DNA of 64,000 nucleotides from positions 1,398,367 to 1,462,366 of the forward strand of contig QAOA01005801.1 of the NCBI GenBank assembly GCA_003255065.1, given 5' to 3'. Below, one piece after another: positions 1 to 10,991 of this stretch (positions within the stretch are counted from its first letter, which is position 1; each line of letters starts with the position of its first letter). The notes under the pieces are model-generated. The model made no database searches and was not told where the DNA came from. It saw nothing but the letters and a program-made list of their open reading frames with translations. Made by a program: the position numbers and the translations under genes. This stretch comes from Cercis canadensis (Eukaryota > Streptophyta > Magnoliopsida > Fabales > Fabaceae).

Positions 1-146
1 GAATTCAACAAATATGCAATTAAAATCTATAAGCACCAACAAGTCCAAATCTACAAAACATGTGTAAAGGCCATAAAAATCACTAGAAATACACACTAAA
101 AGACTAAGTATAAGGAAAACAAATAATGTAAAATAACGTCTCATCA
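1..146 (-). mobile_element. Partial LTR of family LTR-5, cut by the window edge
   Basis: The reverse complement of this stretch aligns with the first ~140 bases of the solo LTR at 14657-15975; both share the start TGATGAGACG or its mutated form and the same following text. On the minus strand the LTR begins at 146. From 147 onward the sequence matches the RT region of Athila-1b, so an LTR-5 element has inserted into Athila-1a. The flanking ATCTA (147-151) would be one target-site copy; the other lies outside the window. Confidence 0.75.
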
Positions 147-719
147 ATCTAGAAGTTTAATTACCTCATTTTTCACCACATCTTTCATGTTCGGGTTCAT
201 TCATCGTTGTGGCTGCACCAAAGGTTTGTAGTTTTCTTCTAATGAAATCTTGTAGGTGTAGTATGAAGGGCTAATTCTTCTCATGTCTGAGATCTTCCAT
301 GCTATGGCCTTCTTGTGCATCTTAAGCACATCCAAGAGTTTTCCTATTTGCTCCTTTGTCAGGTCCGCTGCAATAATTATAGGCAACTTGGAGTTTTTTT
401 GCTAAGAAATCATATTCCAAGTGCTATAGAAGTTGTTTCAACTCCAACTCAGGCAGTTCCTTAATGGATGGTTTGATTCTTGTTTTGCTATCCTCAATCT
501 TCTCCAGAGATGTACCTCTGATCAATGGCTCTTGGGCTTACATGTATGCCACTTGCTCCCTAATCTTTGTGTGATTAGTCTCTTCCTCTCCCTGCATGAT
601 ACACGTCTCGAATGCATCTATTGTGAAAATTTCCTGCATAGAATGAGACACACATGAGTCAATCTTATCTACATAAAAACATGTATTATCAATACTCATT
701 TTGTGTTTCATGGCCTCAG
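147..719 (-). pseudogene. Athila-1a pol fragment: protease-RT linker and start of RT
   Basis: The minus strand encodes the linker with FYVDKIDSC and MQEIF, then the stretch AWKISDMRRISPSYY that precedes the palm of Ty3/gypsy reverse transcriptases, ending with PLVQPQR. The same residues occur in Athila-1b at 46.9-47.4 kb, which confirms identity. The catalytic YxDD part is absent because the copy is truncated at 147. The open piece at 201-386 is the longest intact part; the upstream linker has been broken by the MITE insertion and small changes. Confidence 0.75.
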
Positions 720-728
720 ATATTTTAA
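720..728. repeat. 9-bp target site duplication of the MITE, left copy
   Basis: ATATTTTAA here is repeated exactly at 1278-1286. The empty site is preserved in Athila-1b near 47.42 kb as a single copy (ACATTTTGA), so this is a true insertion footprint. Nine bases is the usual length for Mutator-type transposition. Confidence 0.9.
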
Positions 729-1277
729 GGCTTAATTGCAAATTTGGTCCCCCTATTTTAACCAGTTGAACGTTTTGGTCCCCCTTCTTTAAAAATGAAC
801 TATTGAGTCCCTCTATATTCATAAAATGTACAAGTTTAGTCCATTTATCTTTAAGTCAAAATTCTTAGGTTTATTTCAAGATGTAAAGTTCTCTAATTCA
901 TAATCTCACCGTTAGATTGAAGAGCTACGTCTTGTGAATCTTCCCATTAAATTTCAGCTCAATCTAATGGTGAAAAAGTCTAACTTTTTGGTTAGATGAA
1001 AACTTATGATTTTGGTATTTTGGGTTGAGTCCTACTGTTAGATCGAGCTAAAATTTAGTGAGGAGGTTCACAAGATGTAACACTTCAATCTGAACGGTGA
1101 GATTATAAATCAGAGAACTTTACACCTTGAAATAAACCTAAGAATTTTGACTTAAAGATAAATGGACTAAACTTGTACATTTTATGAATATAAAGGGACT
1201 CAATAGTTCATTTTTAAAGAAGGAGGACCAAAACGTTCAACTGGTTAAAATAGGAGGACCAAAATTGCAATTAAGCC
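729..1277. mobile_element. MITE-1: 549-bp foldback MITE of Mutator type
   Basis: The element begins GGCTTAATTGCAA and ends with its reverse complement TTGCAATTAAGCC; the two halves remain complementary for roughly 200 bp, so a single strand folds almost end to end. There is no coding capacity. Flanking 9-bp duplications and the empty site in Athila-1b define both ends. The 9-bp duplication suggests it was moved in trans by a MULE transposase. Its termini do not resemble those of MULE-1 at 10992-19621, so that element is unlikely to have been its source. Confidence 0.9.
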
Positions 1278-1286
1278 ATATTTTAA
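1278..1286. repeat. 9-bp target site duplication of the MITE, right copy
   Basis: ATATTTTAA, identical to 720-728. Confidence 0.9.
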
Positions 1287-2050
1287 AGATCACTTGCTTG
1301 TCGTCCACCCTTAAAGTTAGCTTGCCACCATGAACATCAATGATGGCTCTAGCTGTAGCAAGGAATGGTCAACCTAAAAGCAAGGATACTTCAACATCTT
1401 CATCCATATCCATGATCACAAAATCAACAAGAAAAATAAACTTATCAACTTTTACTAGGACATCCTCTATTATCCCCTTAGGATATGTGATAGATCTATC
1501 CGCTAGCTGAACGCTCATCCTAGTGGGTGTTGGTTCACCAAGTCCTAGTTTTTGAAACATACTATAAGGCATTAAATTTATACTAGCACATAAATCCGCT
1601 AATGCCTTATCAACATATAAACTACCAATATTGCAAGGAATAGTAAAATTCCTTGGATCTTTTATTTTTCATGGTAGCTTGTTATGGACTATGGCGGAAC
1701 ATTCCTCATTCAAGGTCACCATAGACAGCTGCTCGAGCTTCTTCTTGTTGGAAATGAGATCCTTCAAGAACTTTGCATATTTTGGCATTTGTGAAAGAGC
1801 TTCAATAAAAGGAATATTAATGTGCAACTATTTAAAAAGCTCTAAAAACTTATCAAATTGCTCCTCTTTTCTATCCTTTGCAAGCCTGCTCGGGTAAGGT
1901 ATGGGTGGCCGGTATTCTTTCACCACTCTCTTCTTGGGCTCCTCTATCTTTTCCAAAATAGGGTCTCCCATTTTCTTAGTTCCAGCAGCACCTTCATCAC
2001 CAGGTTGCTCTCTCTACTTCTTTCAACTCCTTGCCACTTCTTAATGTGAT
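1287..2050 (-). pseudogene. Athila-1a aspartic protease and gag-protease linker
   Basis: On the minus strand the segment carries the linker text MPKYAKFLKD-like, then a protease with the start of a DxGAS-type active site and the downstream PYSMFQKLGLGEPTPTRMSVQLADR block, closing with the VSLLLG-PFLAT flap. The protease would process the polyprotein. Stops occur at 1369-1371 (TGA in place of the Arg codon of GRPFL) and 1828-1830 (TAG before LHIN). Both are shared with Athila-1b at 47506-47508 and 47966-47968. Confidence 0.78.
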
Positions 2051-3344
2051 TGCCTTGGCTTATTCCTTAGAATTTGGCTCAGTGTAGCTAGGTAAAGTCC
2101 CTGGTGGTCTTTCTGAAATCAACTTGGCTAGCTGGCCAATTTGAGTTTCAAGGTTGTGAATGGAAGCCTTTTGATTTCTCAAGGATGTTTTAGTACTATT
2201 AAATCGGCCTTCCGATGCTGTTATAAATTTAGAAAGCCGATCTTCAATGGTTGGCTTCTGTGGTGGGTTAGGATGTTGCTAAAATCCAGGTGGGGGACCT
2301 AGTCTTTGCTGCCCTTGGTTGCTCCAAGCGAAATTCAAGTGATTTCTCCACCCAGGATTATACGTGTTAGAATAAGGATTATTGGGCATTCGATTTCCCA
2401 AATAATCTGCTTGTTCTACTATTGTTCCTGAGATGGATGCTTGACATTCATGGTTAAAATGTCCTCCTCTACAAATATCAAAGCTCATAACAGGTGATGG
2501 TGGAGTAGGAATGCTCATATCATCAATCTTCTTAGTCAAGGCCTCAAGTTTTGCCTCTAAAGAGGTGGAAGTGCCCACATTATTTACTCCCCCTGATTTG
2601 ACCTTCGTTCTTTGGTTTCCTGACTAATAGTTGTTCATAGCAATGTTCTCAATTAGCGTATGCAATTCTTCAAGAGTTTTAAAGCTTGTGGTTCCTCCTG
2701 AGGAAGAATCAATGTGCTATCTAGTCCCAAAACTGAGTTTACTGTGAAAAGTTTGCATCTGAACTCCCAAATCCAACCCATGATGTGGACATTTTCTAAG
2801 CAATTCCTTCTATCTATCCCATACTTCGTATAGTGTTTCGCGATCTAATTGCTGGAAAGAAAATATGTCATTTCTAAGCTTTGCTGTTCTTGCTGGAGGG
2901 AAGTACCGGCTTAGAAATCTTACTGAGCTCATTCCATGTCTTGATAGAACTCGAAGGTAATGTCTTCAACCATGATTTTGCTCTATCCCTCAGTGTGAAG
3001 GGGAAAAGCCTCAATCTAATTGCATCCTTACTAGCTCCATTGATTTTAAAAGTATCACAAATCTCCAAGAAATTTATGATGTGAGCATGAGGGTCTTCAT
3101 CTACCAACCCATCCAATTGTACCATTTGCTGCACCATCTGGATGATGTTCGACTTGATTTCAAAATTGTTAGCATTCACCGGAGGTCCAGTTATGCTAGA
3201 CTCAGTTCCAGCAGTTGATGGTCTTCCATAATCTCCCATGGTTCGTGGTCTTTCTTGCTCGACCATGGTAGTTCGAAAATCGCCTCGGATGTTTGGCCTT
3301 GTGGTAGGATAGCCTTGTTCCTTGATTTTCTCACCAATGTGCAC
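2051..3344 (-). pseudogene. Athila-1a gag (capsid and zinc knuckle), decayed
   Basis: From 3344 downward the minus strand encodes the gag core, including IKSNIIQMVQQMVQLDGL, DPHAHIINFLEICDTF and LRLFPFTLRDRAKSWL, which is the retrotransposon gag family fold that packages the RNA. Further on (2578-2279) comes a knuckle-like C-x2-C region whose second cysteine is altered (CRGGHFNHEC), then NPYSNTYNPGW and a stop at 2279-2281 after PPGF. Frameshifts separate the capsid and knuckle pieces. Colinear with 48.45-49.54 kb of Athila-1b. Confidence 0.8.
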
Positions 3345-3528
3345 TCAATTTCTGCATTCAACTCAAAGAGCTTCTTTTTCCTACTTCATGTCATGCACCA
3401 ATAAAACTAATTGTTGCGAAGATCAACCACAAGCAATGATAAGAAAGAGGTTTAGGGCTAACCAAAATTTCTCTAAAGAAAATAAAATAATTAGAGTAAT
3501 AGAAAATAAACATTCCTAATATTATAGT

Positions 3529-3546
3529 TCCCCGACAACAGCGCCA
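3529..3546 (-). other. Primer binding site of Athila-1a (tRNA-Asp type)
   Basis: TCCCCGACAACAGCGCCA on the plus strand matches the 3' end of plant tRNA-Asp (CCCCGGCAACGGCGCCA) with two G-to-A changes. It lies 6 bases from the LTR edge, the position where minus-strand DNA synthesis is primed. Confidence 0.85.
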
Positions 3547-3552
3547 AAAACT

Positions 3553-5067
3553 TGTTGTTTCGATTTATAATTGTATTCAATTAAATAAATACTACAATCA
3601 CTCTAGGCAAGTGTACCTATCATTTTCTAGAATTGCTTAATCGAGTACGGATATCATTCCCACATGGAACTATAGCTATTAGTAGTAATCCTTTTTCTAT
3701 TATCAACTCTCAGAATTGTGGTTTAATAAATGAACTACTTAATCTAAACTAATATAAACAAGACAAGAAAATAATAACAAGGAATTTGATAGATTTATCA
3801 ATTGAGAATGACAGGTCTAGATAAGAATCCCCCTAGAACAAACACTGCACTTTCATTTTTAACTCAATGGTGACCAAATCTTTACTTAAACTGATGGAAA
3901 TTCCTAAATTATGCCTTAATCTTTCTCAAGCAATAAGACATTTATTCCTAGGTTGATTGACTAAAATCTCTTTCTAATCAAAACCCCTAAGAATGCATTA
4001 GCTCGTGTTCTATGAATTCCCTTAGTAAATTGACTTAAATCAGAAGATTTATGTGAACCCTATCTCTAATGATTCCAAGCAAATCCCACTGCCTACAAGT
4101 GATCTTGTTCAATTTATAATTTCTCAATCTATAAACTAAAATCTGGTGTTAAATTAATAACATGCTTGATCAACCTAACACAATTAATAATCATAGACAA
4201 TTCTAAGAAAGGAATGATAATCTCATTAAATCAAAGAGAGAAGAGTGCAAATATAGTTCTAGGGTTCATCCTATCTAAACATTTACAAATTAGTTCATGA
4301 TAAAATCTAAATCAAAAGAATACAGAGAAGACAAGATAGAATCAGAAAAACTCATTCTCGTGAATTTCTGTAAGGGATTGATCTTCTATCTTGTTTTTCT
4401 CCAAGCCTCCAAAGTGCTCTTCCCACACCTGGCCTCTGATATCTCCAAAGAACCCCAAATGTTCGACTGCCAAAAGATACTCGAGTCTTCCCTCTAGAGT
4501 TCATATATATTATGCTCGAATTCTAGGGTTTCAACTTGAGATGCTCGAGCACAGCTAGGACACAGCCGTGTTCACTTAAGGTTGTTGGGCATGTCACTTA
4601 AATTCCTCTTCTGGACTTCAAACACGGCCGTGTTCACTTATGGTGAAGGTGTGTTCATCTCAAGATGTCTCTGGACTACGAACACGGCCTTGAACACAGC
4701 CGTGTTCACTTATGGTGAAGGCGTATTCATCTCAGGATGTCTCTGAACTGCGAACACGGCACCAACACAGGTGTGTTTGGCACAAATCCTAGTCGTGTTT
4801 CTCAATAAACTGGAGCAGGGCTTTCTGGATGTTGGACACGGGCACACACACGGCCGTGTGTGGGTCGTGTCCCCTGTATGCACTTCAAATTCTTCTGATT
4901 TTGCTCCAAAAACTTCCTAAAAACCTTCCTTTAGCTTGATCAACTAGAGAAACACCTGAAACATAAATAGTGGGATTAAGTACCATGTTTAAAGCAAATT
5001 GAACTCAAATGTAGGCATGAATATATTGACAAAATATGGATTTTATAGGCATAATTGGCAAATATCA
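3553..5067 (-). repeat. 5' LTR of Athila-1a (1515 bp)
   Basis: Plus-strand text runs from TGTTGTTTCG to AATATCA and aligns throughout with the Athila-1b LTRs (38018-39550 and 49695-51213). The TG...CA ends are intact. It holds the palindromic GC-rich block at 4555-4880. Only this LTR of the element is in the window. Confidence 0.88.
4555..4880. repeat. Palindromic ACACGGCCGTG minisatellite block in the Athila-1a LTR
   Basis: About ten degenerate copies of an ACACGGCCGTGTTC-like word lie here, arranged partly as a ~75-bp unit containing ACTTATGGTGAAGG and CATCTCAAGATGTCTC. The core CACGGCCGTG is its own reverse complement. Related blocks lie in both Athila-1b LTRs and in its pol-ORF3 spacer. 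Confidence 0.8.
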
Positions 5068-5820
5068 AAGAGAGTGAAAAAGCTTTAAAGATTGGAGGAA
5101 TTTAGTAGCCCAAGCTCAACCACCATTGTTGGATTCTGAAATGATTCACTATTTCATGAATACTTTGCATTCCCCTTATGCGGAGTTGATGGTAGCAGCT
5201 ATTTATAAGGACTTATCTAAGTTGAGCAAGGCTGGAAAGAGAGTTGAAGAAATGAACCGAACAAGAAAATTGTCATTCTTAGGAAGAGAAAATCATAATA
5301 ACGGCCGAAAGAAGGAAGAACCATTTAGGAAGAGGGTGAGATAAATTGGGTACATTCACCAGGGACACCATCGTACCTTCAACCTTGAGGCCCATACCAT
5401 TCTCTAATTCCCAATTTCTCTCCTTCATACTAAGTCAATGCAATCCCACTATCCTTTCCACAAACCCCACCTTAAGCCTATCCTGCTCCTTGAGCACCTT
5501 TCGCAAGACCCAATCGTGGTCAATCTAGGCCTCCAAGGAATGAAGAACCTTTTCCTAAGATTCTTATAACTAGAGCAGAATAGTTCGAGCAACTATGTGA
5601 TGCCCATGTGATTGCATCTCGTCCTGTGGAACCTTTAAAGCCACCTTTTCCTCGTTGGTACAATCTAAATCTCAAATATGACTATTATATGGGAGCAATT
5701 GGACATTCTATTGAAGTTTGTGATGCTTTCAAGCATATAGTGCTTCAATTGATTAAGCATGGGGTAATTCAAATAGAGAAAATTGCGGCGGCACCCAATG
5801 TAGCTACACACACTGCCTAA
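5068..5820 (+). pseudogene. gag remnant of TR-GAG-4, a plus-strand Ty3/gypsy element
   Basis: Two open pieces resemble gag of Tat-like plant Ty3/gypsy elements. The first (5126-5344) has the LDSEMIHYFMNTLHSPYAEL and KAGKRVEEM pattern. The second (5608-5820) has a knuckle-like GHSIEVCDAFKHIVLQLI followed by PNVATH; its expected first cysteines are replaced (DYYMG). A frameshift near 5345-5600 separates them. No protease, RT or integrase follows before the polypurine tract at 8975, so the element looks gag-only. Athila-1a appears to have inserted upstream at 5067/5068. Confidence 0.6.
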
Positions 5821-7544
5821 TCATAAGGCTCAAGGTTGAATAGATCCCGTTGGAGATTAAAGGGTGATTTAAGAAGGATGTTGGTCGAGCTAGTTTTTGT
5901 GTTGCTTTAAGCCATTTCTTTTTTTGTTAAGTGTTTATCTTGTCAATTTAATCTTTTTAGCCCAAGTCTAAGGCTAATAGAGTTTATTAAATGTTAGGAC
6001 CTTATGTTATTTGGCTTCAATTAATGAAATGATTATGTATTTCCTTTTATCATCTTTATTATTTTCTCTAGACTTATTATTTTGGAATCATAATCCTTCT
6101 AAAAAAAAAATTCATAAGTTTTTCTTTTGAGAATTTGCAATTGACACAAAGATGAATACATTTGAGAATGTTGGAAAAAGAAAACCTCGTAAGAAAATTT
6201 GTTTTTTAAGCAAAATTTGAGCTCTAAAAGCAAACTTTTCCAATGATTAGAGGCATTCATTGTTCTCCCAAACATTGTGGAGTATCCTTAACTACCCCTT
6301 TGAGCTTGAAGTAGTTCATTTCTTAATTTCCAAATTCATGTACTCCCTTGGGAAAGATAGAATTTCAATAAGCTTTCATGACAACATTCAAATGCTAAGA
6401 ACGATGATTTTCTTTCTTTTATCCAAACACATCATATCCCTTGTCGAACCACTTTGAGCTTTAAATTTTTCTTCATATTTGATGAGAATCATACCTGATC
6501 TACAATGAGAGTCAATTTGCTAAGGATGTCTTCAAAACCTTAATGGACTTCCTAAAAAGGAAGTGAAAATGCAAAAGAAGTGCAAAAGAGAGGAAAACTC
6601 TCCAAAAGAGGAAAAGAAAAAGAAAAGAAAAACTCTTCAAGAAAAAAATCATTTTCCAGAAAGAGAGACAAAAAAGAGAATAAACAAAAGTATTCCTTCT
6701 AAATGGTTGAGAAATAAGAAAGACATTCCATGTGATAAAATTGACAAGAAGAAGACCTCAGGTTATGAAAAGCAAGATTTTCATTGTTGTCCCAACATCA
6801 AGTGTTTGGACCTTTATATCATTTCTTTCATTGGTCATATCTTACATCCCTTAAACCCCATTACAACCGTTGAGCATCTCTTGGTAAATGAATGTTGACA
6901 CAAAACCTTATTGGAGTTAGGTGTTGAAGGAAAAATGGAGAAATAAGGTGTAAGGGACAAAAATTTTGAGCCTTTATTCCTTTTGTTTTGAAGAAAATGT
7001 TTGTTACCTAAGACCTCATTACAAGCTTTTAAAGACCTCCTTAAGGATTAGTTTGCTTGAACCATAAACTAGGACAAAATTTTTCATGAAAAATTTTAGT
7101 TTTCAAAAAAATAGAAAAAATTAATTGAGGTCAAGCCTAATTCAAGAAAAATCTTTTTTGTGTCAATTGCAATTCTCAAAGGGAATTTCTTCAAATCCCT
7201 ACCACTTGAGCAAATTTTTTCTTTCTACAAGTTTGCAACTTGTCATAACCATTGAAATGAATGCTCTATGCCCTAATTGTTGCCTCCATGATCCTCCCTA
7301 GTGCTTGATACTGGGGCAAATTTCGGTTGCCCAAAAATTCATTTCTTGCATAACTTTGTCCTTGACAAGTTCATTGGCATAAATCAAGGGGCATATATGT
7401 CTTGTCTCATCTTTATCATTTCCTCACCACTATCTTTCTTTGAATCTATAGCTCATTCCATAAACTGGGAAAAAATTGATTGAGAAAAATTTTCATTGAG
7501 TAAGTAACTTGCACTTTTTGAATTCAGTGTCTTTAATTTAAGCA
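5821..7544 (+). other. Non-coding spacer of TR-GAG-4
   Basis: No recognisable coding homology. An open stretch at 6563-6898 encodes a lysine-rich product without a family I can name; its composition follows A-rich DNA and I do not call it a gene. The sequence fits the long 3' untranslated region of a non-autonomous LTR element. Confidence 0.35.
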
Positions 7545-7660
7545 TTGGCTCTGACCCACTAGTTTTATTCCCCTACATTCTGGGCCTTGACCCATTCTTT
7601 TACTTCTTACAATTCCTTGGCCATTGACCCATTGTCTTATTACTAGTTTGGGTCCTGCCC
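7545..7660. repeat. Degenerate ~45-bp tandem repeat
   Basis: Three loose copies of a unit containing GGCCTTGACCCATT are followed by a pyrimidine-rich tract. Too degraded to give a consensus length with certainty. Confidence 0.4.
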
Positions 7661-7892
7661 CTTCATGTTATTTTTCTTGCATATCAAATTATTTCCCAAA
7701 TTTTGTCATGTTGACTCATATCATGCATTTTCTAAAGTTTATCCCCTATTTGCTTTTTGTTTAATCATAGGCATTGAACCATGGCATACCCATCTTCACA
7801 TTTTTTCTTGTCAAAGCCTTTTGGTAGAGGGGACACTTTATTTTTCATGTTAAAATCCTTCGACGTAGGAGGCACCTTTACTTTTCCCACTT

Positions 7893-8157
7893 AAATAGAA
7901 TCTAGCCAAACTATGACAAGCCTGTGTCGAGCCAGGTGTTTTCCTTATCTGCATTTTGCTTTTCTTGCTTAAATTGAATCTAGCCTAGCTAGGTCGAGCC
8001 TGTGTCAAGCCAGGTGCTTTCCTTTTCTACATCTTGATTTCTTGCTTAAATCGAATCTAGCCTAGCTAGGTTGAGCCTAGGTCAAGCCAGGTGCTTTCCT
8101 TGTCTGCATTTTGCTTTTATGCTTAAATCAAATCTAACCTATCTAGGTCAAGCCTGG
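7893..8157. repeat. ~77-bp tandem repeat, about 3.5 copies
   Basis: Each copy begins AAATxGAATCTAGCC, continues AGCTAGGTCGAGCC and GTCAAGCCAGGTGC, and ends in a CATTTTGCTTTTCTTGCTT-like tail. The last copy is cut short where the 41-bp array begins. Confidence 0.8.
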
Positions 8158-8870
8158 TGCCTTTAAATTTTGTTAGCTCCTAAGTGAAAGATCTCGATGT
8201 TTTTAAATTTTTGTAGACTCTTGGGTGAAAGATCTCGGTGCTTTTAAATTTTTGTCAGCTCCCAGGTGAAAGATCTCGGTGCTTTTTAAATTCCTATCAG
8301 CTCCCGAGTGAAAGATCTCGGTGCCTTTAAATTCTGTTGGCTCTCGGGTGAAAGATCTTGGTGACTTTAAATTCTTGTTGGCTCCCAGGTGAAAGATCTC
8401 AATTTTTTTAAATTATGTTGGCTCTAGGGTGAAAGATCTCGATGCTTTTGAATTCATGTTGGCTCCCGAGTGAAAGATTTTGATGCTTTTAAATTCCTGT
8501 TAGCTCTTGAGTGAAAGATCTCAGTGCTTTTAAATTCTATTGGCTCCCGGGTTAAAGATCTCAGTGCTTTTAAATTCTTGTCGGCTCTTGGGTTAAGGAT
8601 CTTGGTGCTTTTAAATTCCTGTCAACTCTTCGGTGAAAGATCTCGGTGCTTTTAAATTCCTGTAAGCTCTCAAGTGAAAGATCTCAGTGCTTTTAAATTT
8701 TGTTGGCTCCCGGTTAAAGATCTCGGTGCTTTTAAATTCTGTCGATTCTCAAGTGAAAGATCTCGATGCTTTTAAATTTCGTTAGCTCCTAGGTGAAATA
8801 TCTCGGTGCTTTTAAATTCTTGTCGGCTCTCAAGGGAAAGAACTCGATGCTCTTAAATTTCTTCGTTATT
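8158..8870. repeat. 41-bp satellite-like tandem array, about 17 copies
   Basis: The unit holds GAAAGATCTCGGTGC, then TTTTAAATTC, then GTCGGCTCCCGGGT; successive GAAAGATCT words are 40-42 bases apart. Copies differ by scattered substitutions. The array ends ~105 bp before the polypurine tract of TR-GAG-4, the place where Tat-lineage elements are known to carry hypervariable tandem repeats. Confidence 0.9.
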
Positions 8871-8974
8871 TTTGGGTGCTCCGGACAAAATACTTGTCTT
8901 TTATCTTTACATGTTTTTTATACTAAAACATGATAAGCGAGAGCTTAATGTGTTTTATCTATAAGAAAACATAT

Positions 8975-8987
8975 AAAGAGAGGCAAC
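8975..8987 (+). other. Polypurine tract of TR-GAG-4
   Basis: AAAGAGAGGCAAC directly precedes TGTAGACATT, the usual arrangement of a plus-strand priming site next to a 3' LTR in Tat-like elements. Confidence 0.6.
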
Positions 8988-9900
8988 TGTAGACATTATA
9001 TTTTGTCCGGGTCTTTTTCAAGGTATAAATTTTTTTTTTAAAAAAAAAAGAAGAGAAATAAATTCTTAATTTTTAATTAGTGATTTTTATATTGTTGTTT
9101 GGGCTTTTGTAATGAAGCAAAACCTAGGCTCAGTCCATTGTCAACTTAGCCCATTTTTAATCTAAGCTCATTTAGCCAATTTTTCAATAATTCAATTTTT
9201 GTAAATAATAAATAAATTAAAAAATAGAAAAAAATTGTAAATAGATTTTTTTGTCACTAAATCTAAGAGCACCAATAGGAGAGCAAGTAATAGATTTCTT
9301 CCTCTCCCCATTGGTCCAAATTCATACATTATATTATATTTAGTAAATAACTAAAAAAAAAAAAAAGACCAAATGAAAAGAAAAAAAGTAGAGATGGGTG
9401 GTGGAGATTGAAGGGCAAGATGGGAAAGTAAGGCAAAATAAAATATTTAAAGGAGAGAAAAAAACCCATTCAACAAGGGGGGAGAGATACGGATGAGTGA
9501 ATAGAGAGAAGAAAAAGAATAGAGAAAAGGGGAAGGAGCATAAACTGAAATCAGAAAATGAAAATATTTGAGAGTGAGAGCTTGCAGAAGAGATTGGAAG
9601 AAATAGCAATAAGAAAAGAGAGCTATGGAGGGGAAATGGGAGGAGACCAGAAATATAAGGGAGAAAGAGTGAAGGGAATTCGGTGAAAGAGAGGAGAGCA
9701 ATTGAAAAAAGGAGAAGAGACCATCCAATAGAAAGGGAGAAAAAGGCAGAAACATATAGGAGAGAAATAAGGAGAGAGGAAAAGATAGCAGAGTAGAGGA
9801 AGGAAGGAGAAGAGAATTGTTGAGGTAGAGAGGAAGAAAGGGAAGCCATTAAGCATCTACTTGTGATTTCATCATCTTGGGTATGATTTCTTTCCTTTTT
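8988..9900 (+). repeat. Probable 3' LTR of TR-GAG-4, right end unresolved
   Basis: Starts TGTAGACATTATATTTTGTC, a typical Tat-like LTR start just after a polypurine tract. A TATA-like TATTTAAAGG lies near 9447. No second LTR copy is in the window, so the right boundary is a guess and could lie several hundred bases further on. Confidence 0.4.
9340..9850. other. ~500-bp purine-rich tract
   Basis: The plus strand is almost entirely A and G over 9350-9850, giving long pyrimidine runs on the minus strand. This explains overlapping open frames rich in Ser, Phe and Leu there, which are not genes. It may be the 5' untranslated part of the LTR transcript. Confidence 0.7.
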
Positions 9901-10982
9901 TCTCTTTCATTCAAAGTTCAGATGTAGGATTTTATGGAATGGATGCAACTCTTGTTCTATCATTTGGATAAACTCTAGATTATGATGTTGGATATGAAGA
10001 TTTGCATGATTGAATTTTTCACTTTTGCTTCAGCTGTTGTGCTAGCTTGGTTCCCCTAATTTTATGTTTATTGGAGAGCAATTTGGATAGGTGAAGCCGC
10101 ACTATCCATATAGGTGATTGGTTGTGTGCTTTAATTTTGTGTATTGCCTTTATCCTTACTAAATTATGGGTAGAATGATTATTTTTATTGATGTTTAAAA
10201 TGTTGTTTGGCTTGCTGTTTCTGGTATGATTCTTATTGCTGCCTTGTTTCCTTTTGGTTTGTCATTTGTGGGATATTTTAAAAGGTCTTTAGGTGTGTAT
10301 TTGCTGCTATCATAGGTGATATTTGGGAGCTATATGTATGACTATTCTTAGTTTAATATGGTACTGTTAAAGCATTCTTTTACTTGCTATTTTGCTCTAG
10401 CAGTATGAGTTATTCTTGGCCTTCAAAATGAGGTCATTCTTGGGTTTCAAAATGGAGTTACTTGGGGAAAAATTCACTCACTTGTCACTTGATAATTCTT
10501 ACATTTGCCTATGTGCTCTCATGGATAGATCATTTTACATTTAGGCTATAAGCATCAAAATACCCATTTATACAAATTCGATTAGGGCACCAAGGAAGAC
10601 ACCGTCATTATATTTTTCTAAAATTAATAAATTGATGAAATGGAAAAAATATATAATTTCACGTTTGATCCATGAATGGAGAAGTAATTTCTTTTCATTT
10701 ATGTCAAATTACTAAAATTCCTAAAAATATAATCTCGCATTTGATCCATCAACATAGTAGTATTTTCTTAATGTTTTCAGCAAAATTTTGGGATATAACA
10801 ACACATACACAAGAAACCAAATCAGAGAACACAACAATGGTGTCTTGTCTAAATAGAAAGTGTTGTTAATGCCTTTGTATAATTTCTCTAAATTTAAAAA
10901 AGTATAACATTAGTAGTAGCCGAAAATAAGGATAAAGCCATGAAATAGAGAAGAAAGAATACACACATTGGTTTGGAGTACT
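9901..10982. other. No recognisable feature
   Basis: AT-rich sequence with one short imperfect duplication near 10418-10460 (TTCAAAATGAGGTCATTCTTG and its neighbour). I see no coding signature or repeat family here. Confidence 0.5.
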
Positions 10983-10991
10983 TGAAAAATG
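10983..10991. repeat. 9-bp target site duplication of MULE-1, left
   Basis: TGAAAAATG, identical to 19622-19630. Perfect 9-bp duplications are the hallmark of Mutator-like transposition. Confidence 0.95.

Larger units (their letters stand above)
147..5067 (-). mobile_element. Athila-1a: 5' half of an Athila-type Ty3/gypsy element
   Basis: Read on the minus strand this is 5' LTR (5067-3553), tRNA-Asp primer binding site, gag, protease and the start of reverse transcriptase. It is colinear with the complete Athila-1b copy at 46.9-51.2 kb. The remainder of pol and the 3' LTR are missing because an LTR-5 element interrupts at 146 and the window ends. A MITE is inserted between the protease and RT regions. 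Stops and frameshifts make it non-coding today. Its outer flank at 5068 (AAGAG) enters a different retroelement on the plus strand. Confidence 0.88.

Noticed and set aside
3529..3546. tRNA-Asp gene fragment
   Set aside because: Only the last 18 bases match and they lie 6 bases from an LTR, so it is a primer binding site.
6563..6898. Lys-rich 111-residue protein
   Set aside because: No family match; A-rich sequence within a retroelement spacer.
8158..8870. CRISPR-like regular repeats
   Set aside because: Units are contiguous and all 41 bases vary together; there are no unique spacers, and the context is a plant retroelement.
9340..9856. Overlapping 77-169 residue open frames on the minus strand
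   Set aside because: They result from a purine-rich tract; the products are runs of Ser, Phe and Leu without domains.
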